From Arthrobacter sp. PAMC25284 (GTDB taxonomy: Bacteria > Actinomycetota > Actinomycetes > Actinomycetales > Micrococcaceae), in assembly GCF_019443425.1 (NCBI RefSeq), contig NZ_CP080382.1, positions 2,542,001-2,606,000 of the forward strand: 64,000 nt of DNA, in the 5' to 3' direction. Below the pieces are notes generated by a model. That model ran no database searches, had not been told where the DNA came from, and saw only the letters and a list, made by a program, of their open reading frames with translations. Below, in pieces: positions 10,410 through 22,399 of the stretch (within the stretch, counting starts at the first letter, position 1; the number at the start of each line of letters is the position of its first letter). The translations under genes and the position numbers were made by a program.

Positions 10410-10955
10410 CTAGAGCTGTTCAACGTCAATGCTGTTGATGACGACGTCCTCGACCGGACGGTCCGCCATTCCGGTGCGGACGGCCTCGATGGAGTCAACG
10501 ACTTTCTTGGAATCCTCGTCGGCCACTTCGCCGAAGATGCTGTGCTTGCCCTGCAGCCAGCCCGTGGGGATCGTGGTGATAAAGAACTGGGAGCCGTTGG
10601 TACCGCGTCCCATCTGGACACCGGCATTCGCCATAGCCAGTTTGTAGGGCTCGGCGAAGGTCAGTTCGGGGTGGATTTCGTCGTCGAACTTGTAGCCCGG
10701 TCCGCCGGTGCCACGACCCAGGGGATCGCCGGCCTGGACCATAAAGTCCTTGATGATGCGGTGGAAGATGGTGCCGTCGTACAGCGGCGTACCGGTTTTG
10801 TCCTCACCCGTTTCGGGGTGGGTCCAGGCCTGCTCGCCGGTGGCCAGGCCGACGAAGTTCTTGACGGTCTTTGGCGCGTGGTTGCCGAAGAGGTTAACGG
10901 CAATGTCGCCGAGGCTCGTGTGGATGGTTGCTTTTGCAGTTGCGATGGCAGTCAT
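10410..10955 (-). CDS. Peptidyl-prolyl cis-trans isomerase, cyclophilin type
   Basis: 181-residue cytoplasmic cyclophilin with no signal peptide. Seen: the catalytic Arg in FHRIIKDFMVQAGDP, then GRGTNGSQFFITT and HSIFGEV, all standard. It catalyses rotation about X-Pro bonds during folding. It lies 9 bases upstream of the rhomboid gene on the same strand, so the two may be co-transcribed. Confidence 0.94.
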   Translation of the reverse strand: MTAIATAKATIHTSLGDIAVNLFGNHAPKTVKNFVGLATGEQAWTHPETGEDKTGTPLYDGTIFHRIIKDFMVQAGDPLGRGTGGPGYKFDDEIHPELTFAEPYKLAMANAGVQMGRGTNGSQFFITTIPTGWLQGKHSIFGEVADEDSKKVVDSIEAVRTGMADRPVEDVVINSIDVEQL

Positions 10956-11109
10956 ACGGCTATTCTTCCATGGCGGGCCTCGGCGTACAGGACCCCGCCG
11001 TCAGTTCCGCGCTGGGTGAAATTGCCCCGAATTGAGCCGGAATAATGGCCGGTGCGATCCGGGACACGTAGGCTAACAACAGAACCGTCACATTAATCGG
11101 GAGGTAGTT

Positions 11110-12087
11110 GTGAAGAAAACGGATCGTATTGCCCGGGACCTGGAGCAGTCAGTCAATACCGGAGTAGAGAATGCCAAGGACTGGGCTGCCCCCCGGGTTG
11201 AAGCAGCCGTGCATTGGGCTGTTCCGCGCCTGCAGCAGGGGCTGGACATCGCCGCCCCCAAAATCCACGGGGGGATCAAATCCGCTGCCCACAATCTCGC
11301 GGATGGCGTCGCCACTGTTACGCCGAGGCTTCAGGATGGGCTGGCACAGTTGGCGCCGAGGATTCACGACGCCGTCGAGGGCGCCACTCCCCGTCTCCAT
11401 GAGGCCCTGGATCGGGCCACGCCCGCGATCAGCCAGGCGCGTGACCGTGTCGTCGTTGAGTATCTTCCCAAGCTGTCAGGCCAGATTGGCGTCGCTTCCG
11501 ACGCGGTCTACCGGACTCTGGAAAGCGCTCCTGTCCGGGTTGATGCCGTTGCCCAGAAGTTTGTCGATTCCGGTTTCGTCCGCAACATTCAGGACCAGGC
11601 CCAGGATGCCGGGGTGCAACTCAAGTCGGTCGCCAACGGGGCAGGTAAAGCCGTGGGCATTGAAGTTGCCCGGCCCCGGAAGCGTAAGCACCGGGGCTTG
11701 CTGATCTTTGGCGTCGTCGCGGCCGCCGCAGCCGCCGGTGTGGCAGCCTGGAAGGCCTCTAAGCCCGTCGAGGATCCGTGGAAGACCCCGTCACCGGTGA
11801 CGCCTGCCCCGGTACCGGCAGCCACTGTGAACGAGGCCCAGGACGCCCTCGCAGATGCTGCCGAGAAGGCTGGAGACGTGGCCGTTTCCGCTGCTGACGC
11901 TGCTGCGGATTCGTCAGCCAAGGTCTCAGACACGGTGGCAGACGCGGCAGACGACGCTGCCGAAACAGCCCAGGCGACCGCCGAGGATGCCGCCGAGGCT
12001 GCGTCCAAGGTGGCCACAGACGCGAAGACAGCGGTGCGCAACATCGCAGCCAACATGTCCAGCGACGCGGACAAAAACGGCAAATAG
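11110..12087 (+). CDS. Membrane protein with two blocks of 11-residue repeats, function unknown
   Basis: 325 residues, GTG start behind GGGAGG. Residues 26-113 form eight gap-free 11-residue units, each with a conserved [A/T]PR[L/I/V] turn: AAPRVEAAVHW, AVPRLQQGLDI, AAPKIHGGIKS and so on. The fourth unit has lost the Pro. One membrane helix lies at about 196-214, preceded by the basic stretch RPRKRKHR. The tail is Ala/Asp-rich and again shows an 11-residue period, for example DAAETAQATAE and DAAEAASKVAT. Undecad repeats suggest 11/3 amphipathic helices that lie on lipid surfaces, as in apolipoproteins, LEA proteins and synucleins. That role is inference. A strong hairpin follows the gene. Confidence 0.8.
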   Translation: MKKTDRIARDLEQSVNTGVENAKDWAAPRVEAAVHWAVPRLQQGLDIAAPKIHGGIKSAAHNLADGVATVTPRLQDGLAQLAPRIHDAVEGATPRLHEALDRATPAISQARDRVVVEYLPKLSGQIGVASDAVYRTLESAPVRVDAVAQKFVDSGFVRNIQDQAQDAGVQLKSVANGAGKAVGIEVARPRKRKHRGLLIFGVVAAAAAAGVAAWKASKPVEDPWKTPSPVTPAPVPAATVNEAQDALADAAEKAGDVAVSAADAAADSSAKVSDTVADAADDAAETAQATAEDAAEAASKVATDAKTAVRNIAANMSSDADKNGK

Positions 12088-12121
12088 CGGCCGCTGACCG
12101 CCGCCCGTCCAAGGGCACATA

Positions 12122-12160
12122 GAGGGAGGGATTCCGCCACGAAGCGGGGCCCTCCCTCGG
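12122..12160 (+). terminator. Hairpin terminator after the repeat protein
   Basis: GAGGGAGGG pairs with CCCTCCCTC across about 20 bases, followed by GGTGTTTAAC. It lies 35 bases after the stop. Confidence 0.65.
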
Positions 12161-12267
12161 TGTTTAACGATGTGCCGGGTTTGCCGGGTGTTCCCGGAGA
12201 GTTATACGACCGTGCCCGGCCTGGCTGACACATCCCGGGGTTGAGAGACACCGCAGGTGCTAGATTT

Positions 12268-13146
12268 ATGGGGATGTCTGCCAATAGATCCCCCGAGGAT
12301 TCCGTGTCCCCCACCGCCTTACCGGCGGTATCTATTGTCATTCCGGCATACAACGAGGAAAGTGTCATCCGGCAATGCCTCATCGCCGCCGTCTACCAGT
12401 CCGTCCCGGCCGAAGAAATCATCGTGGTGGACAACCTGTCAACTGACCGGACCGCCGATATTGTGCTGCAGATGCAAACGGAGTATCCGGAAAGCCGCAT
12501 CATTTTGCTCAGCCAGAGCCAGACGCAGGGTCTTATCCCCACCCGCAACTTCGGCCTGGACCACGCCACGGGCGATATCCTCGGCCGGATCGATGCGGAC
12601 TCGGTGCTCGAGCCGGATTGGGTGGAGCAGGTCCAGGCCGCTTTCAAGGACGAGTCCGTGCATGCCGCCACCGGGCCGGTGGTGTACTACGACATGCCGA
12701 TGCGGCGCTTTGGGCTCAAGGCAGACGACAAGATGCGCCAACTGATGCTCAAACTCGCGAAGCATCAATATCACTTCCTGTTCGGATCCAATATGGCCCT
12801 GCGCCGCTCAGCCTGGGAAATCATCCGGGATGAGTCGTGCCGGGATGAGCGCGATGAAATGCACGAGGACATCGATCTTTCCCTGCATTTGGCCGACCAT
12901 GATCTGAGAATCCAGTACTGGCCGCAGATGGTATCCGGCATGTCGGCACGGCGCCTTGAGGATTCACCGCGGGACTACCGCTACTACGTGACCCGTTTTG
13001 ACCGGACGTATAAGGCGCACAATGTGAAGAAGATGGCGCTGAAGGCCCCCATGGTCGTCTTCTTCTCGGTGTATTTCCCGGCGAAGCTCCTCCGGGCCAT
13101 CCACACGGTCAACACCGCCCAGTCGGTGCGCCGCGGCGGACAGTAG
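12268..13146 (+). CDS. Glycosyltransferase family 2
   Basis: About 292 residues from ATG 12268 or 290 from ATG 12274. A GT-A domain is clear: VSIVIPAYNEESVI, VVDNLSTDRT, and the metal-binding DAD in GRIDADSVLEPDW, then HEDIDLSLHL as the acceptor-side acidic motif. A hydrophobic stretch near the end (APMVVFFSVYFPAKLL) may anchor it to the membrane. The TAGATT at 12261 is a possible -10 box only a few bases upstream of the ATGs, so the mRNA may be leaderless. The sugar and acceptor are unknown. Confidence 0.85.
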   Translation: MGMSANRSPEDSVSPTALPAVSIVIPAYNEESVIRQCLIAAVYQSVPAEEIIVVDNLSTDRTADIVLQMQTEYPESRIILLSQSQTQGLIPTRNFGLDHATGDILGRIDADSVLEPDWVEQVQAAFKDESVHAATGPVVYYDMPMRRFGLKADDKMRQLMLKLAKHQYHFLFGSNMALRRSAWEIIRDESCRDERDEMHEDIDLSLHLADHDLRIQYWPQMVSGMSARRLEDSPRDYRYYVTRFDRTYKAHNVKKMALKAPMVVFFSVYFPAKLLRAIHTVNTAQSVRRGGQ

Positions 13147-13186
13147 GCGTCCCGCCTGACGAATCGACCGGCAGCATCACACCTCC

Positions 13187-13238
13187 GGCTGCTGTTGTCC
13201 CTCCTGCTGTTATCCCTCCTGCTGTTATCCCGGCCGGG
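13187..13238. repeat. Three tandem copies of a 15-base unit
   Basis: CCTGCTGTTATCCCT-like units (the first copy has TTGTCC) lie in the gap between the convergent glycosyltransferase and transporter genes. This is a small recent duplication; no function is evident. Confidence 0.7.
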
Positions 13239-13254
13239 GATCCGCGGCTCTGCC

Positions 13255-14169
13255 CTAGTCGGTGCCCAGTTCCGCGAGCCGGGCCGGGAGGCGCCGTGGT
13301 GACCGGGACCTGCGTTGGCCCAGCACAACGACGGCGAGCCCCACCAGGATCAACGCCAATCCCGCGTAGGTCCCGGCCGGCAGCTTTTCGGCCAGGAACC
13401 CCGCGGCCAGAAGAGCGGCACCGGGAATCTCCAGCAGGATGATCATTGACACCAACAGCGGACTCATTGTTGCCAGAAGGTGGTTAAAGGCGGTGTGTCC
13501 CACCAGTTGGGCACATACGGTGATGGCCAGGATACCGAGCCAGCCCGCGGTCTCGAAGCCTGCGAGCGGCTGGCCTGAGACCAGTGCCATCACGGCCACG
13601 ATGGCCGCGCACATGCCGTAGCAGAGCGTTGTGTAGACACCGGTACCCATCGTCTGGCGGGCCTTTCCGCCTGCCAGCGTGTAGATCCCGGCCAAGGCCC
13701 CGCCGGCGACGGCCAGCAGGTCACCAAGAAGAGCTCCGGAAGAGGATCCGAGATCGAATCCTGTGATGGCTACGACTCCGCCGAAGGCGATGCCCAGGCC
13801 TACCATGACAGGCCAGCGGTGCCTGACTCCACGAAACATCTGGAAAACCGCAATCCAGCCTGACTGCAGACAGACCAGGGCCGTAGCGGCGGCCACCGAG
13901 GTCAACTGCAGGGCCGTAATGAAGCAGGCAAAGTGCAAGGCCAGGGCAACAGCGGCCGCCAGTGACCACCGGAACTCGCTGCCTGTGACCCGGGCGAACT
14001 CCCGGGGTTCCCGGACCACAACGGGGCCGGACATAACGGCGGCTCCGATTGCGGTGCGCCAGAAGGCTATTGCGAGGGCGCTGACGGAGGTGGCGCCCAG
14101 GGTGGCGGCGATCAGCGGTCCTGAAGAAGCCACGCCGAGCACACCCACAGCGGCAAGGAAGAAGTTCAC
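13255..14169 (-). CDS. EamA/RhaT-type DMT superfamily transporter
   Basis: 304 residues with about ten membrane helices arranged as two EamA repeats (first half about 1-140, second about 145-290), and a basic C-terminal tail (GQRRSRSPRRLPARLAEL). GTG start. Such proteins usually export amino acids or small metabolites; the substrate cannot be read from sequence. It is transcribed away from tRNA-Ala and converges on the glycosyltransferase. Confidence 0.87.
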   Translation of the reverse strand: MNFFLAAVGVLGVASSGPLIAATLGATSVSALAIAFWRTAIGAAVMSGPVVVREPREFARVTGSEFRWSLAAAVALALHFACFITALQLTSVAAATALVCLQSGWIAVFQMFRGVRHRWPVMVGLGIAFGGVVAITGFDLGSSSGALLGDLLAVAGGALAGIYTLAGGKARQTMGTGVYTTLCYGMCAAIVAVMALVSGQPLAGFETAGWLGILAITVCAQLVGHTAFNHLLATMSPLLVSMIILLEIPGAALLAAGFLAEKLPAGTYAGLALILVGLAVVVLGQRRSRSPRRLPARLAELGTD

Positions 14170-14252
14170 GGTCCAACAATAGTCGGACCGTCGGAGACCC
14201 CGTTACGCAAAAAGTCCCGGAACGCGTTTCCGCGATCCGGGACTCTTCCTTA

Positions 14253-14328
14253 TGGTGGAGGCACGGGGACTCGAACCCCGAACCCCCTGCTTGCAAAGCA
14301 GGTGCGCTACCAATTGCGCCATGCCCCC
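14253..14328 (-). tRNA. tRNA-Ala (anticodon TGC)
   Basis: The minus strand folds as a full cloverleaf: acceptor GGGGGCA with TGCCTCC, anticodon stem CCTGC/GCAGG with loop TTTGCAA, T-arm GGTTCGAGTCC-like, encoded CCA at 14255-14253. A short Ala/Ile tRNA pair beside gyrA is common in actinobacteria. Confidence 0.97.
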
Positions 14329-14399
14329 ATAAGAAGCAACCCAGTAATCATACCCCAGTTGCGAAACGCTTCGTTCAGCGTCTGCTTGGGTTATCCGAG

Positions 14400-14516
14400 C
14401 TAGTCAATCGAATCGGTTGACTGGCTCCAGACTGTTTTCCGGGCCTCAGATTCCTGCACTTTCCTGTAGAGCAGGACGCCTGCGATCGTAGCTGCGAGAA
14501 CAAGCAACTTCTTCAC
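14400..14516 (-). CDS. DLW-39 family mini-protein between the two tRNAs
   Basis: 38 residues, GTG start: VKKLLVLAATIAGVLLYRKV and then QESEARKTVWSQSTDSID. A hydrophobic N-terminal helix is followed by a polar tail ending in the motif TVWSQSTDSID, which matches my memory of the DLW-39 family of actinobacteria. The function is unknown. It is too short for standard gene calls, and the ribosome site is weak. Confidence 0.8.
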   Translation of the reverse strand: MKKLLVLAATIAGVLLYRKVQESEARKTVWSQSTDSID

Positions 14517-14587
14517 ATGCACCCCGTTCCGGTCCGGATATCTCCGCACCTTCACATCATTTCCACAAGAAACCTGTACAGGTTCCG

Positions 14588-14661
14588 TGGGCGTACCAGG
14601 ACTTGAACCTGGGACCTCTTCGTTATCAGCGAAGCGCTCTAACCGCCTGAGCTATACGCCC
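14588..14661 (-). tRNA. tRNA-Ile (anticodon GAT)
   Basis: Cloverleaf on minus: acceptor GGGCGTA with TACGCCC, D-stem GCTC/GAGC, anticodon arm CTTCG-CTGATAA-CGAAG, T-arm with GGTTCAAGTCC. CCA is not encoded; the discriminator is A. Confidence 0.97.
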
Positions 14662-14757
14662 CGATGCCTCTTCGGGCCGAGACATGACTTTACAGCACAT
14701 CCCGGCCCGATCTCAAATCGAGGCATTTTTCCGCGGAAATCCGGGAAAAAATGGCTT

Positions 14758-15327
14758 CTAATCGTCGGTAAGGGTAACGCCGATGCCGCCAACGAGTGTT
14801 GCCGCGATGTTGTACAGCACCGCGGAGAGCATGGACAGTGCAGTGAGCAAAACCACATTAATCACGGCGATGATCGTGGCGAACGATGCCACCTGGCCCA
14901 GCGATGCAACCTTCTTCAGCTCGAAGCCGCCACCTTCCGAACCTGCAAGGGTCCCGAGGAGGCTGTCGACCTGGTCGAATATCCCCGTCAGGTCCAACAC
15001 AGTCCAGAGCACGATGGCGGCCACGACGGTCACAATGCCCAGAGCCACCGAGAGCAGGAATGCCATTTTCAGCACCGACCACGGTTCCACCTTGCTGACC
15101 AGCAAGCGTGCGCGGCGGACTTTGGCTTTGGGGGCCGGCTTGATGAGGCCCGCTGATCCCTGGCCGGGGCGCTGGCTCGGCGCGTCGGGGCGCGGGGCCT
15201 GCATGGTGGGGCGCTGGCCCGGCGCTGAGGGGCGCTGAGGGGCACTTACCCTGGGGGCGGAGGCGGGCTGCCGCACGCCGCCGGGAACGCCGCTGCTCGG
15301 CTTGGGATATGAGTCGGAATTACTCAC
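14758..15327 (-). CDS. DUF3566 membrane protein downstream of gyrA
   Basis: 189 residues. A Pro/Ser/Gln-rich disordered N-terminus (1-65) and a basic patch ([10 protein letters not shown]) lead to two strong membrane helices (about 88-112 and 145-178), ending in [11 protein letters not shown]3566 proteins lie next to gyrA in many actinobacteria; their role is unknown. The start overlaps the end of gyrA by 4 bases. Confidence 0.9.
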   Translation of the reverse strand: MSNSDSYPKPSSGVPGGVRQPASAPRVSAPQRPSAPGQRPTMQAPRPDAPSQRPGQGSAGLIKPAPKAKVRRARLLVSKVEPWSVLKMAFLLSVALGIVTVVAAIVLWTVLDLTGIFDQVDSLLGTLAGSEGGGFELKKVASLGQVASFATIIAVINVVLLTALSMLSAVLYNIAATLVGGIGVTLTDD

Positions 15328-18034
15328 TCGTTACCTCCGGTGTTTTCTTCGTCCAGCTCGGCATTGCCCGGTGACTCTTCTGACGCCGGGCCCGGAGCTG
15401 ATGCTGCATCTGCGGACCCCATGTTGGATCCGGTATCTCCTGCCAACGTTACGTCATCCGCTGCCGTTGCCTGATCTTCGGGGCCACCGACGGAGCCGCC
15501 GTCGCCGTCGGTTTCCTCGGTCTCAAGGCCGCGTTCACTGTTGCGTGCGACGGCGATGATGCGGTCGTTCTTGTCTGGCTTGGCAAAAATCACGCCCATG
15601 GTGTCCCTGCCCTTGGCGGGGACACCGGTGACCGAGGAGCGGACCACCTTCCCGCCCTCCATAACCACCAGGACTTCGTCTTCTTCCTGGACGATGAGGG
15701 CACCGACGAGATGCCCCCGTTCCTCCTGATACTTGCCGACCTTGATGCCGAGGCCGCCGCGGCCCTGGAGCCGGTATTCCTCAACGGCAGTGCGCTTCGC
15801 AAAGCCTCCCTCGGTGACAATAAAGACGTACGAGCCGTCCGTGACGACGTCGGCCGCCAGCAGTTCGTCATCCTCGCGGAACTTCATGCCCGTGACGCCG
15901 GAGGTGGCGCGGCCCATGGGACGCAAGGCCTCGTCCGTGGCCGTGAAGCGGATGGACTGGCCCATCCGGGACACCAGCATGAGGTCGTCGGTTTCTGAAA
16001 CCAGTTGGGCGGAGACAAGTTCGTCCCCGTCACGGAGGTTGATGGCAATCACACCGGCCGACCGGTTGGTGTCGTAGTCCTCCAGCCGGGTCTTCTTGAC
16101 GAGTCCGCGCTTGGTCGCGAGCACGAGATAGGGGGCGTGCTGGTAATCGCGCAGATCCAGGACCTGGGCGATGTGCTCGTCCGGCTGGAAGGCCAGCAGG
16201 TTCGCGACATGCTGGCCTTTGGCGTCACGTCCCGCCTCGGCGAGTTCGTAGGGCCTTGGCCCGGTAAACGCGTCCCAGGTTCGTGAAGAACAGGAGCCAG
16301 TGGTGGGTCGTAGTGACAAAGAAATGCTCGACGACGTCGTCCCCGCGGAGCTGGGCGCCCTTGATTCCCTTGCCGCCGCGCTGTTGGGAGCGGTAGTTGT
16401 CGCTGCGGGTGCGCTTGACGTAACCGCCGCGGGTGATGGTGATGACCATTTCCTCTTCGGGGATAAGGTCTTCCATCGACATGTCGCCGTCGTAGCCCAT
16501 CAGGACCTTGGTGCGCCGGTCATCGCCGTGCTTGGCAACGATTTCGGCCAGTTCGGTGCTGATGATCTCGCGCTGGCGCTCTTCGGAGGCCAGGATCGAG
16601 TTGTACTCGGTAATCAGGGCCTCAAGTTCGGAATGGCGGTCCTGGATTTTCTGGCGCTCCAGGGCAGCGAGCCGGCGCAGCTGCATGTCAAGGATCGCGC
16701 GGGACTGGAGTTCGTCGATGTCCAGGAGCCGCATCAGCCCTTCGCGGGCCGCCTCGGTGGTGTTGGAGGCGCGGATCAGGGCAATGACCTCATCCAGCAT
16801 GTCCAGCGCCTTGAGGAGGGCCCGCAGGATGTGTGCTTCCTCTTCTGCCTTGCGCAGTCGGTAGCGGGTACGCCGGGCAATAACGTCCATCTGGTGGGTT
16901 ACCCAGTGGCGGATGAAGGCATCAAGGCTCAAGGTCCGCGGAACGCCGTCGACGATCGCGAGCATGTTGGCTGCGAAGTTGTCCTGCAGCTGCGTGTGCT
17001 TGTAAAGGTTGTTCAGCACCACCTTGGCAACGGCGTCACGCTTGAGCACGATCACGAGCCGCTGGCCGGTGCGGCCGGATGTCTCGTCCCGGAGATCGGC
17101 GATGCCGGAGATCTTGCCGTCCTTGACCAGTTCGGCGATCTTAATGGCCAGATTGTCCGGGTTCGCCTGGTAGGGCAACTCCGTCACCACCAGGCAGGTG
17201 CGGCCCTGCAGTTCCTCGACGCTGACGACGGCCCCGCATGGTGATGGAGCCGCGGCCGGTCCGGTACGCATCCTCGATGCCCTTGTGGCCCAGGATTGTT
17301 GCACCGGTCGGGAAATCCGGTCCCTTGATTCGCAGGAGCAGCTCTTCGAGCAGTTCCTCACGTGTGGCGCCCGGGTTGGCCAGATACCACTGGACGCCGT
17401 CGGCAACCTCCCGGAGATTGTGCGGCGGGATGTTCGTGGCCATGCCCACGGCGATACCCGAGGAGCCGTTGACGAGCAGGTTCGGGAAGCGCGCCGGCAG
17501 GATGGTGGGTTCCTGGTTCTTGCCGTCGTAGTTGTCCTGGAAATCGACGGTTTCCTCGTCGATGTCGCGGACCATTTCCATAGCGAGCGGCGCCATCTTG
17601 GTTTCGGTGTACCGCGGTGCCGCTGCGCCGTCGTTTCCGGGAGAGCCGAAGTTACCCTGGCCGAGGGCCAGCGGGTAGCGCATGGTCCAGTCCTGGATCA
17701 GACGGACCAGTGCATCGTAGATCGCGGTGTCGCCGTGTGGGTGGTACTGGCCCATGACTTCGCCGACCACGCGGGCGCACTTGTTAAAGGATCGCTCCGG
17801 GCGGTAGCCGCCGTCGAACATTGCGTACAGGACACGGCGGTGAACCGGCTTGAGTCCGTCGCGGACATCGGGGAGGGCACGGCCGACGATGACCGCCATG
17901 GCGTAGTCCAGATAGGACCGCTGCATTTCGGTCTGCAGGTCCACCTGCTCGACCCGGTCCGTCAGGACATCACCTTCAAGAATTTCTGCGGCACCGGCGG
18001 AACCGGCGGGAACCTCGGGGATTTCGTCACTCAT
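15324..18034 (-). CDS. gyrA: DNA gyrase subunit A, two +1 frameshifts (near 17232 and 16251)
   Basis: Catalytic breakage-reunion subunit of gyrase. Seen: [20 protein letters not shown], the quinolone-determining stretch [14 protein letters not shown] (Thr at the position of E. coli Ser83), the active-site Tyr in AAPRYTETK, and the C-terminal beta-pinwheel with an acidic tail. The frame breaks twice: CCCC at 17232-17235 (removing one base gives [14 protein letters not shown]) and GGG at 16251-16253 (removal gives VYRAKAYELAE). The whole would be about 902 residues, a normal length. Both sites contain GGCC. gyrB lies just upstream. Confidence 0.94.
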
Positions 18035-18095
18035 AGTCTATATTTTCCGTTTCGGGTATATATCTGTCCAAGAATTCTTAGGGGTGCAGTGACCC

Positions 18096-20187
<2,092 letters not shown>

Positions 20188-20599
20188 AGGCGCTCTGGAC
20201 TCCTCTATGTTCGTTGATGGCCGGCCATCGCACCTTCCGGGAAAGGGGCTTTTGCCAACAGGCACGTCACTGACGGCACCGGTTTGTCCGCTGACTCGAA
20301 TAACCGCCTGCCGCACGCAAAAATACGCCGGAAACGGACCCAGTCAACGTTTCACCGACGCCCAGTTATCTACCACAATTCTAGCGTGTCGGTGACCGTA
20401 TTCCTGCATTCCCGGGCCGTAAGCGGGGCGGGAATATGCCGCTGGGAGGCCGTTGATTTGCCCTGCAAGGCTTCAGCGGCCCGGCCCTAGGGTGCCTATA
20501 CGCCACCGGGCCGGTGGGGCGGTCTACACGCCGTCCGTGGATTTTTCAAGAGTTTTCGCGGCAGCGCGTCAGAACCCGGGTGTTTGCGCGGCCCGCAGA
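20188..20599. other. Intergenic region between dciA and gyrB
   Basis: 412 bases with no gene I can support. It should carry the gyrB promoter. CCACCGG and CCGGTGG (20503-20517) form a near-palindrome downstream of dciA and could be part of a terminator. Confidence 0.4.
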
Positions 20600-21160
20600 C
20601 TACCCGTAAGTGTCGCGGGGACCACGCCCGTTGACGGTCCGGAGGCCCTTGCGCCAGCTCGGCGCCGCCGGTCCAAGTACCTGAATGCTGGTCACCACGC
20701 CGTCGCCGAGTTCAGTCCGGAATTTCTCCAACAGGCTGATGCTCAGCAGCCGCAGTTGGGTAGCCCAGGCGGTGGAATCGCAGCGCACATGCAGAGTCGT
20801 GTCGGTGAAACTTTCGGGCGTGCAGTGAGCGGAGATTTCCGGTCCCACCAGGGTGGACCACTCAGCCATGACCGAGCCGACGGCCACGGGCGACGTCCAG
20901 CCGCGTTCGGCGACGAGGCGCCCGACGACCTTTCCCAGACCCAAGGGATCTCGGCCCGTACCGTGGAACTGCACGAAGCCGCGGGTGCCGCCGGTGCTGC
21001 GGCCGGGTTTCGCGGTGGTGCCACCGGCACGAGGGGCCTTCCGCCGAATTTCCCCGCGGGCCGCGGCTGCATCGCGCATCCGGTTCAGGGCCGCCTGGGC
21101 GGCATCGATGTCATCAGGGTCGCGGCCCGGTTGAAGCCCGCCGTCCTTATCCCTGTTCAT
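20600..21160 (-). CDS. dciA: DciA/DUF721 family protein, putative helicase loader
   Basis: 186 residues. The DUF721 core is at about 90-175: GSVMAEWSTLVGPEISAHC, LHVRCDSTAWATQLRLL, LGPAAPSWRKG. DciA proteins load the replicative helicase DnaB in bacteria that lack DnaC/DnaI. The start overlaps the recF end. The recF-dciA-gyrB order is the standard actinobacterial one. The symbol follows the family; no direct proof of helicase loading here. Confidence 0.85.
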   Translation of the reverse strand: MNRDKDGGLQPGRDPDDIDAAQAALNRMRDAAAARGEIRRKAPRAGGTTAKPGRSTGGTRGFVQFHGTGRDPLGLGKVVGRLVAERGWTSPVAVGSVMAEWSTLVGPEISAHCTPESFTDTTLHVRCDSTAWATQLRLLSISLLEKFRTELGDGVVTSIQVLGPAAPSWRKGLRTVNGRGPRDTYG

Positions 21161-22373
21161 CGGACTTCCTGGTCATTGGAATGTCCTGCTCATCGATTCC
21201 TCCCGGGACCACTTTCACCCGCCGCCCGGCCAATTCAACCGGGATGTCATCCTCGACGGCGGCAGTCACCAACACCTGCTCGGCACCGGATACTATTGCC
21301 GCCAGTTTACGCCGCCGCTGCACATCCAGCTCGGCGAAAACGTCGTCGAGAATCAGGATGGGCGCGGATCCGCCGGTGCGGGCGTCGTCCAGCATGACGT
21401 AGTACGAGGCCAACCGAAGGGACAAACACATCGACCACGTCTCGCCATGCGAGGCATAGCCCTTCGCCGGCGCCTGACCCAGGACCAACTCGAGTTCGTC
21501 CCGGTGCGGACCCACCAGCGAGACGCCCCGTTCAAGTTCCCTGCGCCGCGATGCTGCGAAGGCCTGAACATAACGCATCGTGAGCTCGTCCACCGTCAGC
21601 ATCCGGAGATCGTCAGGACCACCCGAGGCCGGGACTGCGCCCAGCGGCACCCCGCCGTCGTCGTCCAGGGCCTCCTGCAGGGTGGAACGGTAGATGGCCC
21701 CGGCTTCCTTGGAACCGTCGGTGAGCTTTGTGTAGGCATTCCTCAAATGCGGGCGCAGGAGCTCCACCACTTCGAGCCGGGCGTAGAGAAGTTCGGCCCC
21801 GGCCCGTGCCATGTGCTGGTCCCAGACATCCAGGGTCGCCTCGTGCCCGGACGTGAATTTGCCGCCACGCCCGGATTTCAGCAGCGCGTTGCGTTGTTTG
21901 AGGACACGGTCGTAGTCGCTCCGGGTCGCAGCGTGCCGCGGCACGAGGCTGACCAGAAGTTCGTCCAGGAAACGCCGCCGGCTGGACGGATCGCCCTTGA
22001 CCAGGGCCAGGTCTTCGGGGGCGAAAAGCACCGTCTGGCAGATGCCCAGAATGTCGCGGGGCCGAACAGGATTGCTGCGGTTGATGCGGGCGCGGTTGGC
22101 CCGGCCGGCATTAATTTCGAGTTCCAGCACCGTGGATTGTTCACCGCGGACCAGCCTGGCCCGGATCATCGCGCGTGCGGTACCGAAACGCAGCAGCGGC
22201 GCATCGGTGCTGACCCGGTGGGAGCTCAGTGTGGCAAGGTAGCCGATGGCCTCCATCAGGTTCGTCTTGCCAACGCCGTTGGATCCCACCATGACGGTGA
22301 CTCCGGGCTGCAGGCTCAAATCAACCTGGTTATAGCTGCGGAAATCGGTGAGGGAAAGCTGCTCTAGGTACAC
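21147..22373 (-). CDS. recF: DNA replication and repair protein RecF
   Basis: 408-residue SMC-like ATPase that helps load RecA at gaps. Seen: N-terminal MYLEQLSLTDFRSY, Walker A GSNGVGKT (30-37), FAPEDLALVKGDPSSRRRFLDE, the signature and Walker B in ILILDDVFAELD, and the D-loop region ERVLVTAA-like at the end. Uninterrupted. Confidence 0.96.
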   Translation of the reverse strand: MYLEQLSLTDFRSYNQVDLSLQPGVTVMVGSNGVGKTNLMEAIGYLATLSSHRVSTDAPLLRFGTARAMIRARLVRGEQSTVLELEINAGRANRARINRSNPVRPRDILGICQTVLFAPEDLALVKGDPSSRRRFLDELLVSLVPRHAATRSDYDRVLKQRNALLKSGRGGKFTSGHEATLDVWDQHMARAGAELLYARLEVVELLRPHLRNAYTKLTDGSKEAGAIYRSTLQEALDDDGGVPLGAVPASGGPDDLRMLTVDELTMRYVQAFAASRRRELERGVSLVGPHRDELELVLGQAPAKGYASHGETWSMCLSLRLASYYVMLDDARTGGSAPILILDDVFAELDVQRRRKLAAIVSGAEQVLVTAAVEDDIPVELAGRRVKVVPGGIDEQDIPMTRKSDEQG

Positions 22374-22399
22374 GCCGGTTTCAGGACTTCAGCGAGGAA

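Noticed and set aside
16225..17406. gyrA as two or three separate proteins
   Set aside because: The pieces are contiguous parts of one GyrA and join perfectly after removing one base at each break.
20188..20316. Longer N-terminus for gyrB (start at 20316)
   Set aside because: The extra residues are unlike GyrB, and a good GAGGAG site serves the GTG at 20187.
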